Positions 35,430 through 43,921 are shown, counted from the stretch's first letter. The stretch is 64,000 bases of DNA from PWQG01 sp050486205 (GCA_050486205.1 JBJHCW010000007.1:124001-188000), one strand, 5' to 3'. Notes: generated from the sequence alone by a model not told the origin. Program-made: numbers and translations.

Positions 35430-36719
35430 ATGAGACGACTGATGATTGCCGTGATGTTGCTGAGCCTGCCGTTGACCCTGGCCGCAGAAAGCGTGACCGT
35501 GATTCGGGCCGGTGCACTTTTTGACAGCGTGACGGGCCAGATGCAGAACAACATGATGGTGGTGGTGCGTGACAACATCATCGCCGAAGTGGGCGCTGAC
35601 CTGTCCATACCGGACGGGGCGCAGGTCGTTGACCTGTCCGACTGGACAGTCATGCCCGGCCTGATCGACCTTCATACCCATCTTTCCTCGGACCCCGAGC
35701 GTATTGGTCGCGACCGCGGCGCCTTTGTGTTCCAGTATCCCGAGCGGGACACACTGGTGGCAGCGAAGAATGCTGAAATCACCCTGATGTCAGGGTTCAC
35801 CACGGTACGGGAAGTGGGGGCGCCTGGCACGATATCCCAGGCCCTGCGGGATGCCATCAACGAAGGGCTGGCAGTGGGCCCCCGTGTTGTAGCTGGCCTG
35901 TCGCTAGGTACCACTGGCAGTCATTGTGACCCCATGACCGGTGTCCGTTCACCGGCGGTTGATATGGGTGGCCAGCGCAGCCTGGTATTCAACGGTGCTG
36001 ATGAGGCGCAGGCAATGGTGCGAGAAGCTGTGCGACGTGGCGCTGATGTCATCAAGATATGCGCAACGGCCGGGGTACTGTCGATGACGGATGAGATCGG
36101 GCCCGCGCAGATGACACCAGCCGAGCTGCAGGCCATCATTGATACCGCACACATGCTCAATCGCCGTGTGGTGGCCCATGCCCATGGCCGTGAGGGTATC
36201 TACAACGCCGTGGTTGCCGGCATCACCAGCATTGACCACGGCAGTATGCTGGATGAAGAAATTGTCACCGAGATGCGGGAACGCGGCACGTGGCTGGTGC
36301 CCACACTGATGGCCTTTCATTCAGTGACACAGATGGCCGAGGCTGGCGAACTGCCACCGGGTCCGGCCCAGAAAACCTTCGAGATTGGTGAGTACATTGT
36401 GGACTCGTTCCAGCTTGCTTACCGCTCGGGTGTGAAGATCGCCTTCGGCACGGATTCCGGTGTCTTTGAACATGGCCATAACAACCGGGAATTCGGCCTG
36501 ATGGTGGAAATGATAGGCATGGCCCCTGCCGAGACACTGATTGCTGCTACCCGCAGCGCTGCCGAGGTGCTGGGCATGGAAGCCCAACTGGGCACCATTG
36601 AAGCCGGTAAACATGCCGATATTGTGGCGGTGCGTGGTAATCCGCTGGAGGATATCAGTGTGATGGAGGATGTGGGGTTTGTGATGAAGGGCGGGGTGGT
36701 GTTCAAGTCGACGCCATGA
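35430..36719 (+). CDS. Exported amidohydrolase, prolidase-like (Xaa-Pro/Xaa-Arg type)
   Basis: A protein of 429 residues. The ATG at 35430 has AGGAAA upstream; the longer frame from 35361 overlaps the preceding gene. A signal peptide ends near LAAES. The amidohydrolase barrel shows LIDLHTHLSSD, carboxylated-lysine region DVIKICATAG, VAHAHGREGI, SIDHGSML and FGTDSGVFEHGHNNREF. Related proteins from Caulobacter and environmental sources cleave C-terminal proline or arginine dipeptides. The likely role is periplasmic dipeptide hydrolysis together with the upstream deacylase. Specificity is not readable. Confidence 0.9.
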   Translation: MRRLMIAVMLLSLPLTLAAESVTVIRAGALFDSVTGQMQNNMMVVVRDNIIAEVGADLSIPDGAQVVDLSDWTVMPGLIDLHTHLSSDPERIGRDRGAFVFQYPERDTLVAAKNAEITLMSGFTTVREVGAPGTISQALRDAINEGLAVGPRVVAGLSLGTTGSHCDPMTGVRSPAVDMGGQRSLVFNGADEAQAMVREAVRRGADVIKICATAGVLSMTDEIGPAQMTPAELQAIIDTAHMLNRRVVAHAHGREGIYNAVVAGITSIDHGSMLDEEIVTEMRERGTWLVPTLMAFHSVTQMAEAGELPPGPAQKTFEIGEYIVDSFQLAYRSGVKIAFGTDSGVFEHGHNNREFGLMVEMIGMAPAETLIAATRSAAEVLGMEAQLGTIEAGKHADIVAVRGNPLEDISVMEDVGFVMKGGVVFKSTP

Positions 36720-36809
36720 CAGGCTCATCGTGCTGGCAATCGCATCACCCTGGCGGAAGGTGTTAGGATCACAGGGCAATTGCCTGGATAAACGGCAGGA
36801 GGACATCGC

Positions 36810-37469
36810 ATGACCATCAGAATAGGCAGCACTGCGCCGGACTTTACGGCCGCTACAACCGAAGGCAGCATCAATTTCCATGAATGGATCGGCGACAGCT
36901 GGGCCATCCTGTTTTCACACCCCAAGGATTACACGCCGGTGTGCACCACAGAGCTGGGTGATGCCGCAAGACTGAAGCCGGAGTTCGACAGGCGCAACAC
37001 CAAATTGATCGGACTGTCGGTAGACTCGGTGGAAAACCACCACGGCTGGGCAAAGGACATTGCTGAAACCCAGGGTACGGCCCCGAATTTTCCGATGATC
37101 GGTGATACCGATCTTGCGGTGGCCAAGCTGTATGACATGTTGCCCGAGTCCGAGACCGGTGGTGCCGAAGGTCGCACCGCCGCCGACAATGCCACCGTGC
37201 GCACCGTGTTCATCATCGGTCCTGACAAGAAAGTGAAAGCCTTCCTTGTCTACCCGATGACCAGTGGCCGCAACTTTGACGAAATCCTGCGCCTGCTCGA
37301 TTCAATCCAGCTCACTGCGGCGCATACAGTGGCCACGCCGGTGAACTGGCGTCCGGGTGATGACGTCATCATTCCCCCGGCAGTCACCGACGAGCAGGCC
37401 AGGGAGAAATTTCCCGAGGGCTGGAAAACACTGAAGCCGTACCTGCGGGTGGTGAAGCAGCCGAAGTGA
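36810..37469 (+). CDS. 1-Cys peroxiredoxin (Prx6 subfamily)
   Basis: A protein of 219 residues, the normal length of Prx6 enzymes. GGAGGACATCGC precedes the ATG. The peroxidatic site is HPKDYTPVCTTE with Cys45; no resolving cysteine is present. NFPMIGDTDLAVAKLYDML and the C-terminal arm with NWRPGDDVIIPP and LKPYLR are specific for the 1-Cys group. It reduces hydrogen and organic peroxides in the cytoplasm. Confidence 0.95.
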   Translation: MTIRIGSTAPDFTAATTEGSINFHEWIGDSWAILFSHPKDYTPVCTTELGDAARLKPEFDRRNTKLIGLSVDSVENHHGWAKDIAETQGTAPNFPMIGDTDLAVAKLYDMLPESETGGAEGRTAADNATVRTVFIIGPDKKVKAFLVYPMTSGRNFDEILRLLDSIQLTAAHTVATPVNWRPGDDVIIPPAVTDEQAREKFPEGWKTLKPYLRVVKQPK

Positions 37470-37487
37470 TTGGCCATCAGGGGGGTG

Positions 37488-38534
37488 TCAGGCCTGTTCG
37501 GTGGCCAGCACAACCTGGTCACGACCGCTGCGTTTGGCCTGGTACATGGCGTCATCGGCGCGGTGCAGGACCAGCTCGGCGGTTTCCTCAGCGCGCAGGG
37601 TGGCCACGCCGAAGCTCATGGTGACAGCGTCACCGTGCGGCAAATCGGCTCGTCCCAGTGCTTCCTGGATCTTGTCAATCACATGACTTGCGGCACTGGC
37701 CGGGGTATCCGGACAGATGATCAGGAATTCCTCTCCACCCCAACGCCCGCAAATGTCACTGCTGCGTGTGTTGTCTGCCAGCTGGCGGGCAACTGTCTTC
37801 AGTACCTGGTCCCCGTTCAGATGACCGTGCTGATCATTGATACGTTTGAAATGGTCGATATCACCCAGTATCAGCGTCAAGGGTCGCCTGTCCCGATGAT
37901 GGCGCTCGATTTCGTGTTGCAGGAAACTGTCCAGTCGACTGCGGTTGTAAAGCCCGGTCAGTCTGTCGGTTTCCGACACTCGCTCCAATTCCTCAAAGGC
38001 TTCGGCGCGCGAACGCTCGTAGAGGCGAAACAGCAGCCAGTGTGCCGCCAGTACCTCTGAAATATTCAGAAAGGTACCCAGCGTGAACTCGACCGGTTCC
38101 CAGTGCGGCAGGTTGATGTAGACGTAAGCCGCAACGTACAGGAAGGCAAGACCACACAGCCAAGCACCGGCACGTCGACCCAGCAGGAAAAAGCATACGG
38201 GCGGCAATACGGTAATCCAGATCAGTGAATAGGCGCGCCCCTCGGCCAGATGGATGAATACCAATATGACAGCGATCAGCAACATCACCACAAGCCAGGA
38301 GGCCTGTAACAGCTGCCGGCTCCTGTGAAAGTAGATCAATACCGCGAGCACGCCCAGCATGCCGGCATAGTCCAGCGCGGCAACACCATAGGCGGAAAAC
38401 ACCAGTACGTTCAACGTGCCAATGACCGCAAAGTAAGCGATCATCAGTAGAAGAATCACATAGACCAGGCGCGCCTGGTGACGCATGGGACCGGTGTAGA
38501 TCCCGGAGGGGTCAGTCTGGAACCATCGGAGCAT
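37488..38534 (-). CDS. Membrane diguanylate cyclase (GGEEF)
   Basis: About 348 residues from the ATG at 38534; a TTG at 38597 in frame is possible. Six membrane segments (residues 20-175) form an uncharacterised sensor, followed by a short coil (YERSRAEAFEELERVSETD) and a GGDEF domain with DRLTGLYNRSRLD, DIDHFKRINDQHGH and GRWGGEEFLII. The site is canonical, so it should make cyclic di-GMP. It converges with the peroxiredoxin gene with 18 bases between. Confidence 0.92.
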   Translation of the reverse strand: MLRWFQTDPSGIYTGPMRHQARLVYVILLLMIAYFAVIGTLNVLVFSAYGVAALDYAGMLGVLAVLIYFHRSRQLLQASWLVVMLLIAVILVFIHLAEGRAYSLIWITVLPPVCFFLLGRRAGAWLCGLAFLYVAAYVYINLPHWEPVEFTLGTFLNISEVLAAHWLLFRLYERSRAEAFEELERVSETDRLTGLYNRSRLDSFLQHEIERHHRDRRPLTLILGDIDHFKRINDQHGHLNGDQVLKTVARQLADNTRSSDICGRWGGEEFLIICPDTPASAASHVIDKIQEALGRADLPHGDAVTMSFGVATLRAEETAELVLHRADDAMYQAKRSGRDQVVLATEQA

Positions 38535-38655
38535 GACAACACCGCTGATTGCTGGAGTGAAGCCGGGGATGATGAACGCAAAACCCGTTACTGGCAAGTA
38601 CGTGCGCCATCATGGCAGAGCCGTCCAGTCAGGGTTGTCCCTGGATACGGTGACG

Positions 38656-38685
38656 AACAAGAAAAGCAATCCGGGCTTGAGCCGG
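38656..38685 (-). terminator. Probable Rho-independent terminator after ybiT
   Basis: On the minus strand CCGGC-TCAA-GCCCGG (38685-38671) can form a short GC stem with one bulged base, followed by ATTGCTTTTCTT. It begins four bases past the ybiT stop. The stem is short and the T-run broken. Confidence 0.4.
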
Positions 38686-38688
38686 CCG

Positions 38689-40272
38689 TCAATGCACGCC
38701 CAGGCTGCGCAGGTAGTCTTCGTAGTTCCCGTGGAAGTCCACAATGCCGCTGGGCTGCATGTCAATGATACGTGTTGCCAGTGAGGTGACAAACTCACGG
38801 TCGTGGCTGACAAAAATCAGCGTGCCGGGATAGTTCTCCAGTGCCAGGTTCAAGGCCTCGATGGATTCCATGTCCAGGTGGTTGGTTGGCTCATCCATCA
38901 ACAGGGTATTGGGGTTGGTCAGGCTGAACTTGCCAAACATCATGCGCGCTTTTTCACCGCCGGACAGCACGGGCAATTGTTTGCTGACATCGTCACCGGA
39001 GAACAGCATGCGTCCCAGGGCCGAGCGCACCAGTTGCTCGTCGCCTTTTGTCCATTGCTTCATCCAGTCAAACAGCGTGATGTCGTCAACAAACGCTGCG
39101 CTGTTATCCTGGGCAAAATAGCCGACATCAGCCTGTTCGGCCCACTTCAGTCTGCCTTCATCCAGCGGCACTTCGTGCATCAGGCAACGCAGCAGTGTGG
39201 ATTTGCCCGCGCCATTGGGGCCAATGATGGCAACGCGCTCGCCGGCCTCGATCTGCAGGCTCAGCCCGGAGAAAAGTATTGTGCCATATGCCTTTTTCAC
39301 ATTTTCCATGATCAGCGCCTGACGATGCAGTTTCTTGTTCTGGGTAAACCGGATGTAGGGGCTGACGCGGCTGGAGGGTTTGACGTCCTCCAGCTGGATT
39401 TTCTCGATCTGGCGTGCGCGTGATGTCGCCTGCTTGGCTTTGGATGCGTTGGCCGAGAAGCGGCTGACAAAGGCCTGCAGCTCTGAAATCTGCGATTTCT
39501 TCTTGGCGTTCTCGTTCAGCAGGCGCTCGCGGGCCTGGGTCGAAGCGGTCATGAAGTCATCATAGTTGCCCGGATACAGCCGCAGCTCGCCATAGTCCAT
39601 GTCGGCAATATGGGTGCAGACGGCGTTCAGGAAGTGGCGATCGTGTGAAACGATGATGATGGTGCTGTTGCGTTGATTCAATACCTGCTCCAGCCAGCGG
39701 ATGGTATTGATGTCCAGATTGTTGGTGGGTTCGTCCAGCAACAATACGTCCGGATCCGAGAACAGCGCCTGTGCCAGCAGCACGCGCAGTTTCCAGCCGG
39801 GAGCGATGGCGCTCATCGGGCCATTGTGTTGTTCCAGCGGGATGTCCAGCCCCAGCAGCAGTTCGCCAGCGCGTGACTCGGCGGTATATCCATCCATCTC
39901 GGCAAAGGGTTCTTCGAGCTCGGCAACGGCCATGCCGTCCGCCTCACTCATGTCTTCCAGCGCATAGATACGATCGCGCTCGGATTTCACCCGCCACAGC
40001 GCTTCGTGGCCCATGATGACCGTATCGAGCACCGAGTACTTCTCGTAGGCGAACTGGTCCTGGCGCAATTTGCCCAGGCGCACATCCGGCTCCAGCATGA
40101 CCTGGCCGCTGGTAGGCGCCAGGTCACCACCCAGTATCTTCATGAGGGTGGATTTGCCGCAGCCGTTGGCACCAATCAGACCATAGCGCTTGCCCCTGGA
40201 AAATTTGACGGATACGTTTTCGAACAAGGGACTGGACCCGAACTGCATGGTGAGGTTGGCGGTGGAAATCAC
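38689..40272 (-). CDS. ybiT: ABC-F ATPase YbiT
   Basis: A protein of 527 residues with a GTG start at 40272, very like E. coli YbiT (530). Two ATPase halves: Walker A GANGCGKST and GPNGAGKST; Walker B LLLDEPTNN and LLMDEPTNHLD; the first signature is the YbiT-type APGWKLRVLLAQALF, the second LSGGEKARM. Between them lies the P-site tRNA-interaction linker (FSANASKAKQATSRARQIEKI). ABC-F proteins bind the ribosomal E site and rescue stalled elongation. A 14-codon reading frame ends on the GTG start (GTGA overlap), which suggests coupled or attenuated translation. Confidence 0.97.
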   Translation of the reverse strand: MISTANLTMQFGSSPLFENVSVKFSRGKRYGLIGANGCGKSTLMKILGGDLAPTSGQVMLEPDVRLGKLRQDQFAYEKYSVLDTVIMGHEALWRVKSERDRIYALEDMSEADGMAVAELEEPFAEMDGYTAESRAGELLLGLDIPLEQHNGPMSAIAPGWKLRVLLAQALFSDPDVLLLDEPTNNLDINTIRWLEQVLNQRNSTIIIVSHDRHFLNAVCTHIADMDYGELRLYPGNYDDFMTASTQARERLLNENAKKKSQISELQAFVSRFSANASKAKQATSRARQIEKIQLEDVKPSSRVSPYIRFTQNKKLHRQALIMENVKKAYGTILFSGLSLQIEAGERVAIIGPNGAGKSTLLRCLMHEVPLDEGRLKWAEQADVGYFAQDNSAAFVDDITLFDWMKQWTKGDEQLVRSALGRMLFSGDDVSKQLPVLSGGEKARMMFGKFSLTNPNTLLMDEPTNHLDMESIEALNLALENYPGTLIFVSHDREFVTSLATRIIDMQPSGIVDFHGNYEDYLRSLGVH

Positions 40273-40313
40273 AATAGACTCTGTTCTGGAGGAGCAAAAA
40301 TGGAGGCGCGCAT
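40269..40313 (-). CDS. Possible 14-residue leader peptide of ybiT
   Basis: An ATG at 40313 opens a frame of 14 codons, MRASIFAPPEQSLL, whose TGA stop (40271-40269) overlaps the ybiT GTG start (40272-40270) as GTGA. A GGA lies about ten bases upstream of its ATG. It holds an APPEQ stretch with two consecutive prolines, a sequence type that slows ribosomes. It is consistent with a regulatory leader, but such short frames arise by chance. Confidence 0.4.
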   Translation of the reverse strand: MRASIFAPPEQSLL

Positions 40314-40335
40314 CCTAACAGAATCCTGAACAGAG
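40279..40335 (-). promoter_or_regulatory. Inverted repeat enclosing the ybiT leader
   Basis: On the minus strand CTCTGTTCAGGA (40335-40324) can pair with TCCAGAACAGAG (40290-40279), 11 of 12 bases, enclosing the start of the possible leader peptide and ending seven bases before the ybiT GTG. The right arm covers the place where the ybiT ribosome site must be. It could control initiation. Confidence 0.45.
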
Positions 40336-40444
40336 AGCATCTGCTGTGTCGGTTCGGACCTTGACTCAAGCGTCGGAAGACGTTGCATTGCGGCGCTGGC
40401 GCCCGGCGCTTTGATCAAGGCCGCAACGTACAATTCTGTACTCG

Positions 40445-40939
40445 TCAGTGTCGGGCGTCACGAGACGCGTCCAGCAAAGTGCGCAATTTCTGCAGTATTG
40501 GCAGTGCGGTGCGGGCTTCGTTGATGCCAAACTCAGGAATCATTGCGACAATATCAGGCGTGATGGTGCTGACCGCACTGTCGCGCAATTGGCGACCCGC
40601 TTCGGTCAGAAAGATCAGTTTGCCGCGCCCGTCTTCCGGATTGGGCGCCATTCGAATCAAGCCTCTTTTCTCCAGGCCGGCCAGGGTATGGGACATGCTG
40701 GTCTTGGGTACCTGGAAGGCGCGGGCCATCTCAAGCGGTGTGCGGCCATCTCCCAGTCTCACCAGATGATTGAGGGCACCAAAATGGTGTTGTGTCAATC
40801 CGTCTCCCAGTCTGGATTCCAATAACGCACGGCTGAGCTGGGCAATGATGCTGACCTCATTCAACACGTCAAACATGAGTTGTGCATTGCTGGCTTCAGG
40901 CGTTGTTGCAGGGTTGTCAGGCCGATCTGATTTTGTCAT
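40445..40939 (-). CDS. MarR-family transcriptional regulator
   Basis: A protein of 164 residues. The ATG at 40939 has GGAG upstream and overlaps the 3' end of the nitroreductase gene by 23 bases, indicating one transcript. The winged-helix core reads TQHHFGALNHLVRLGDGRTPLEMARAFQVPKTSMSHTLAGLEKRGLI, then PEDGRGKLIFLTEAG in the wing. It likely represses its own operon: two operator-like palindromes lie 40-80 bases ahead of the first gene. The ligand is unknown. Confidence 0.93.
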   Translation of the reverse strand: MTKSDRPDNPATTPEASNAQLMFDVLNEVSIIAQLSRALLESRLGDGLTQHHFGALNHLVRLGDGRTPLEMARAFQVPKTSMSHTLAGLEKRGLIRMAPNPEDGRGKLIFLTEAGRQLRDSAVSTITPDIVAMIPEFGINEARTALPILQKLRTLLDASRDARH

Positions 40940-42080
40940 CCAGTCTCCAGCGTGGTGAGGGTGGCACTGGTGCAGCATACCCCAAACGGCCCAGCATCTG
41001 AACGGTCTCCCCTTGCTCTGCCAGCAGTTGGTGGGCGCGCTGGTAATGCTGCTGCATTTCCGGAAACTCCTGCAGACACTGGCTGACAGGGTGCAGGGCC
41101 ATGCCGTATTGTGTTGTCAGCAGGTTCAGTCTCAACCACGCCTGACCAGTGGCTATCTGGTTTTCGCGCCCATTGCGGGGGGTGGTCAGCCAGACAAAAG
41201 CCGGCGTGGCCTGCAACATTTCCCGGTACATTTCCAATCCGGTGCGGTAGCTGAATGATCCTGGCGTGGCCAGACCCGTTCGGCTCACCAGGCCCAGTCG
41301 CTGCAATGCTTCCATCGGCATGCCGCCAATATCAATGCCATCCGGAGAGGCCTGGATTTCCGCCTTGCCCATGCGCATCAGATTGATACTTTCCTGATGT
41401 TTTTCAGGTGTTGTGTACTCCACTTCGAAGGCGCGCCAGATCAATTCCCGCAAGGGAGCCACCCGGTCTGGCTGCCTGGTTCCGGAAAACCGGACGCCTT
41501 CTTTTTCAGGGGACAGGGCGCTGATGGCACAGTCTTCAATGGTGCGATGCATGTCAAAGGGCGCTTTGGTCGAGCGGCGAAGCAGAATGGTCTCAAACAG
41601 CGGATCGGGCGCGGATGTGGTCTGACTGAAGTGCACCCTGGCTACAGGCCTGGCACCCAGTCGTGTGTGCTCTGACCCCTCGGGGAACAGGGTCATTTCC
41701 AGCTTGTACCCTCGCTGTGATGCTGCCACACGCATCAGTTCCAGGAAGCACCCAAGACCGATGGTCAGTTGGCGATCAAAGGGATCGGTTTCCGGCAGGC
41801 GGCGATCCGGATCTGGCAACAGCGTCACCACATCGGGCTCGGACAGGTCCACCAGCCAGGGCTGCAGATTGTGCGGATTCGGGGCCAGTATCGCGTACGA
41901 CAGGGCAAAACGGCGCGGCTCCGTGTACTGCCCGGCTTCGAGCCAGGGTGCAAGGGCTGCCTGCGGGGTTCTTGTCAGGGAAAAACCGGCCACGCCGGCG
42001 CCGGCAGCGAAGATGAAACCGCCACCGAGCGTTGCGATGAAACCTCGGCGCGACAGGGTGGGTCGGGGTAGGGTGTCCAT
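40917..42080 (-). CDS. Tat-exported Acg-like nitroreductase-fold protein
   Basis: A protein of 387 residues. The ATG at 42080 is nine bases past GAGG. The N-terminus carries a twin-arginine signal, LSRRGFIATLGG plus a hydrophobic stretch, so it is exported folded with its flavin. The body matches the Acg family of FMN-binding nitroreductase-like proteins: ILAPNPHNLQPWLVDL, RQLTIGLGCFLELM, LRRSTKAPFD, and FVWLTTPRN. Mycobacterial Acg binds FMN without known reductase activity. With a MarR regulator behind it, a stress response to quinones or phenolics is plausible. Confidence 0.85.
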   Translation of the reverse strand: MDTLPRPTLSRRGFIATLGGGFIFAAGAGVAGFSLTRTPQAALAPWLEAGQYTEPRRFALSYAILAPNPHNLQPWLVDLSEPDVVTLLPDPDRRLPETDPFDRQLTIGLGCFLELMRVAASQRGYKLEMTLFPEGSEHTRLGARPVARVHFSQTTSAPDPLFETILLRRSTKAPFDMHRTIEDCAISALSPEKEGVRFSGTRQPDRVAPLRELIWRAFEVEYTTPEKHQESINLMRMGKAEIQASPDGIDIGGMPMEALQRLGLVSRTGLATPGSFSYRTGLEMYREMLQATPAFVWLTTPRNGRENQIATGQAWLRLNLLTTQYGMALHPVSQCLQEFPEMQQHYQRAHQLLAEQGETVQMLGRLGYAAPVPPSPRWRLDDKIRSA

Positions 42081-42119
42081 GATGCTTGCCTCGGTCAGTA
42101 TCAATATGAGGCTTTATCA

Positions 42120-42141
42120 TATAGTGCGACATCGCACTATA
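42120..42141. promoter_or_regulatory. Perfect palindromic operator upstream of the Acg/MarR operon
   Basis: TATAGTGCGA at 42120-42129 and its reverse complement TCGCACTATA at 42132-42141 are separated by two bases. The AGTGCGA-N2-TCGCACT core is of MarR-box type. It lies about 40 bases ahead of the nitroreductase ATG and probably overlaps its promoter. Confidence 0.75.
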
Positions 42142-42143
42142 CA

Positions 42144-42159
42144 AGTGCGAAATCGTACT
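42144..42159. promoter_or_regulatory. Second operator half-turn repeat for MarR
   Basis: AGTGCGA-AA-TCGTACT repeats the preceding palindrome with one mismatched pair. The two centres are 21 bases apart, two helical turns, so two dimers could bind on one face of DNA. Confidence 0.65.
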
Positions 42160-42165
42160 AAATCG

Positions 42166-42273
42166 CAGTCCAGGCAGATCATGGCGTCGCATGATGGCAT
42201 TGTAGAACTTCTCGTTCTTGTAGGTTTCCGCCGTCATGGCCGTCTCGATATGGCCCGGCAGCACCGCATTCCT
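42166..42273 (-). pseudogene. C-terminal relic of a short-chain dehydrogenase
   Basis: In one minus-strand frame this reads RNAVLPGHIETAMTAETYKN and on to FYNAIMRRH. The pattern N-A-x-x-P-G-x-I-x-T is the conserved segment of SDR enzymes just after the catalytic helix, followed by the substrate-loop helix. A TAG directly precedes it and no SDR catalytic part is upstream, so it is a fragment. The MarR operators lie just past its end. Confidence 0.5.
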
Positions 42274-42341
42274 CTACAACATCACAACGGATGGCATGCA
42301 CCCGGGTGCCAGAAGCAAAAACGATGTGCCTGGGGTGAATC

Positions 42342-42608
42342 ATGCGACACATCGAATCATACATTCATCATAATCGAATTGGCGTCCTGCTTGGGCTCTA
42401 TACGCCTGATGACATGGCGGTCAGAACGCGGGAATTCAAAAGCCTGGCTTTGGACCTGGCAATGCAGATTGCAGCCAGCAACCCTGTTGCCACCGTCGCC
42501 CTCAGCGACGACGATCGCAACCATTACGACAGCCTGAAACTCACCATCGCGCGCCATCCCTCGGAAATCCTGGTGCGTAATGATCGCCTGAAAGTGCGGG
42601 GGCCATGA
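42342..42608 (+). CDS. Orphan EF-Ts-like dimerisation-domain mini-protein
   Basis: A protein of 88 residues, preceded by GGGGTGA. Nearly the whole chain reads like one subdomain of elongation factor Ts: IESYIHHNRIGVLLGLYTPDD, then REFKSLALDLAMQIAASNP. The matching E. coli stretch is the GSYQHGARIGVLV and HIAMHVAASKPEF part. The N-terminal UBA-like and the EF-Tu-contacting TDFV motifs are missing, so it cannot exchange nucleotide by itself. It might compete with EF-Ts for EF-Tu or be a relic. A full tsf gene is expected elsewhere. Assignment is from pattern. Confidence 0.65.
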   Translation: MRHIESYIHHNRIGVLLGLYTPDDMAVRTREFKSLALDLAMQIAASNPVATVALSDDDRNHYDSLKLTIARHPSEILVRNDRLKVRGP

Positions 42609-42644
42609 AAAGTCTTCCAGGCCAGGCCCAACCCTTTGCCGGCG

Positions 42645-43733
42645 TCAGATATAGGTATTAATGGACTGTTGCAGTTTTTCCCTGGCCTGCCTGGCAATGC
42701 TCGCCTGCAGTTGTAACGGTGCATCCAGAACACACTCAAAGCTGCTGCTCCATAAAACACTGGAGGTCTGCGCCTCTACCACTTGCAGATTCACCCTGGC
42801 CAGCTGGTCATAAATGCGGACAGCGCCACTGAGGATCAGTTCGGTTTTCATTGGCTGGGCATGCAGTTGTTGCACAACCTGCAGGCCAGTCAGTTGAAAC
42901 AGGGCATGTTGCAGGTCTTGTGTCAGGCCTGCAGCAAAGGCGTGGGTCACCTCATCGTCTGTGATGACGGCCAATGGTAAAACCAGCACTGACTGGCCAG
43001 GCAATCCTGACACGTGTTCACTGGATTCAGGCAAGGAACCTGACACCTGCAGTTGCATCAGTTCTGATTGCAATGCGGTGGACAGCGCCGGGTTCAGTCC
43101 CGGCCTCCGTCCCGGGAAGGGCGATGCCGATACCGTGTTATGGGCAACATCAGGTTTTGTGGCGTTCCCGTTCGCCTCATGGCTCAGGTGGGCCGTGTGC
43201 AGCCACAGTGACAGCGCCAGCATCGGAACAGCGACATACGCAGTCGCCGGTTTGTCCAGTAATCGCCTGACAGGGCCAAACAGTACAGCAAATAATCCCG
43301 GTTTACCTGCGCGAACAGGAACACTGGCTGTTCCCGTGTAACGGCTGTCAACAGGGCTCTGGCATGGCCTTGCTCCGGGCAGGTCAGTCAGGGGCGTTGC
43401 GGGCATGATCAGCCTGTAGCCACGTTTTGGAATGGTGTTGATGTACCGCCGTTCACGGCTGACATCGCCGAGCAGGGTGCGCAACTCGGATATCGCACGC
43501 GTCAGCACTTCCTCATTGACAACAACCCTTGGCCACACCCGATTGATCAGTTCCTCACGGGTTACCATCTTTCCATTGGCCATTATCAGACATTCCAGTA
43601 CCTGCATCACCTTGGGCTCTGCATGTGTGTGGTGGCCGCCTTTGGCCAGAATGCCTGTTTTCGGGAAAACCTGCCATTCACCGAGTGTATAGCCGTTGTC
43701 ATGACCGCTTGTGTTGTTATCCATGTTTGCCAT
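42645..43733 (-). CDS. CadC-like membrane transcription regulator
   Basis: A protein of 362 residues. The ATG at 43733 follows GAGGGG by seven bases. An OmpR/PhoB-type winged helix occupies residues 10-110 (EPKVMQVLECLIMANGKMVTREELINRVWP, VVVNEEVLTRAISELRTLLGD, YINTIPKRGYRL). One membrane segment near 160-178 precedes a periplasmic part that resembles the FlgO/TolB-N-like module (LTQDLQHALFQLTGLQVV). Such proteins sense signals outside the membrane and bind DNA inside. It is divergent to the DUF4329 gene, a likely target. A shorter relative with the same DNA-binding region lies at 59970. Confidence 0.88.
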   Translation of the reverse strand: MANMDNNTSGHDNGYTLGEWQVFPKTGILAKGGHHTHAEPKVMQVLECLIMANGKMVTREELINRVWPRVVVNEEVLTRAISELRTLLGDVSRERRYINTIPKRGYRLIMPATPLTDLPGARPCQSPVDSRYTGTASVPVRAGKPGLFAVLFGPVRRLLDKPATAYVAVPMLALSLWLHTAHLSHEANGNATKPDVAHNTVSASPFPGRRPGLNPALSTALQSELMQLQVSGSLPESSEHVSGLPGQSVLVLPLAVITDDEVTHAFAAGLTQDLQHALFQLTGLQVVQQLHAQPMKTELILSGAVRIYDQLARVNLQVVEAQTSSVLWSSSFECVLDAPLQLQASIARQAREKLQQSINTYI

Positions 43734-43921
43734 AGCTACGCCCCTCGCGTCACCCATGCATCAATTAACTCCGAATTTTATGCGCTGTCAACCGGGGTGC
43801 GGAAAAGCGAAGGTTTTCCGAAGGTTTTGTTCAGCTGGGGGGAGCATTTTCAAGCATTTGCGCAGGTGTTGATCGGGAGTGCACAGGATGATGACGACAT
43901 ATCTACAGGAGGAATATTGTC

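Noticed and set aside
34151..35653. 500-codon minus-strand frame opposite the D-aminoacylase gene
   Set aside because: Shadow of a well-identified plus-strand gene with lipobox and metal motifs.
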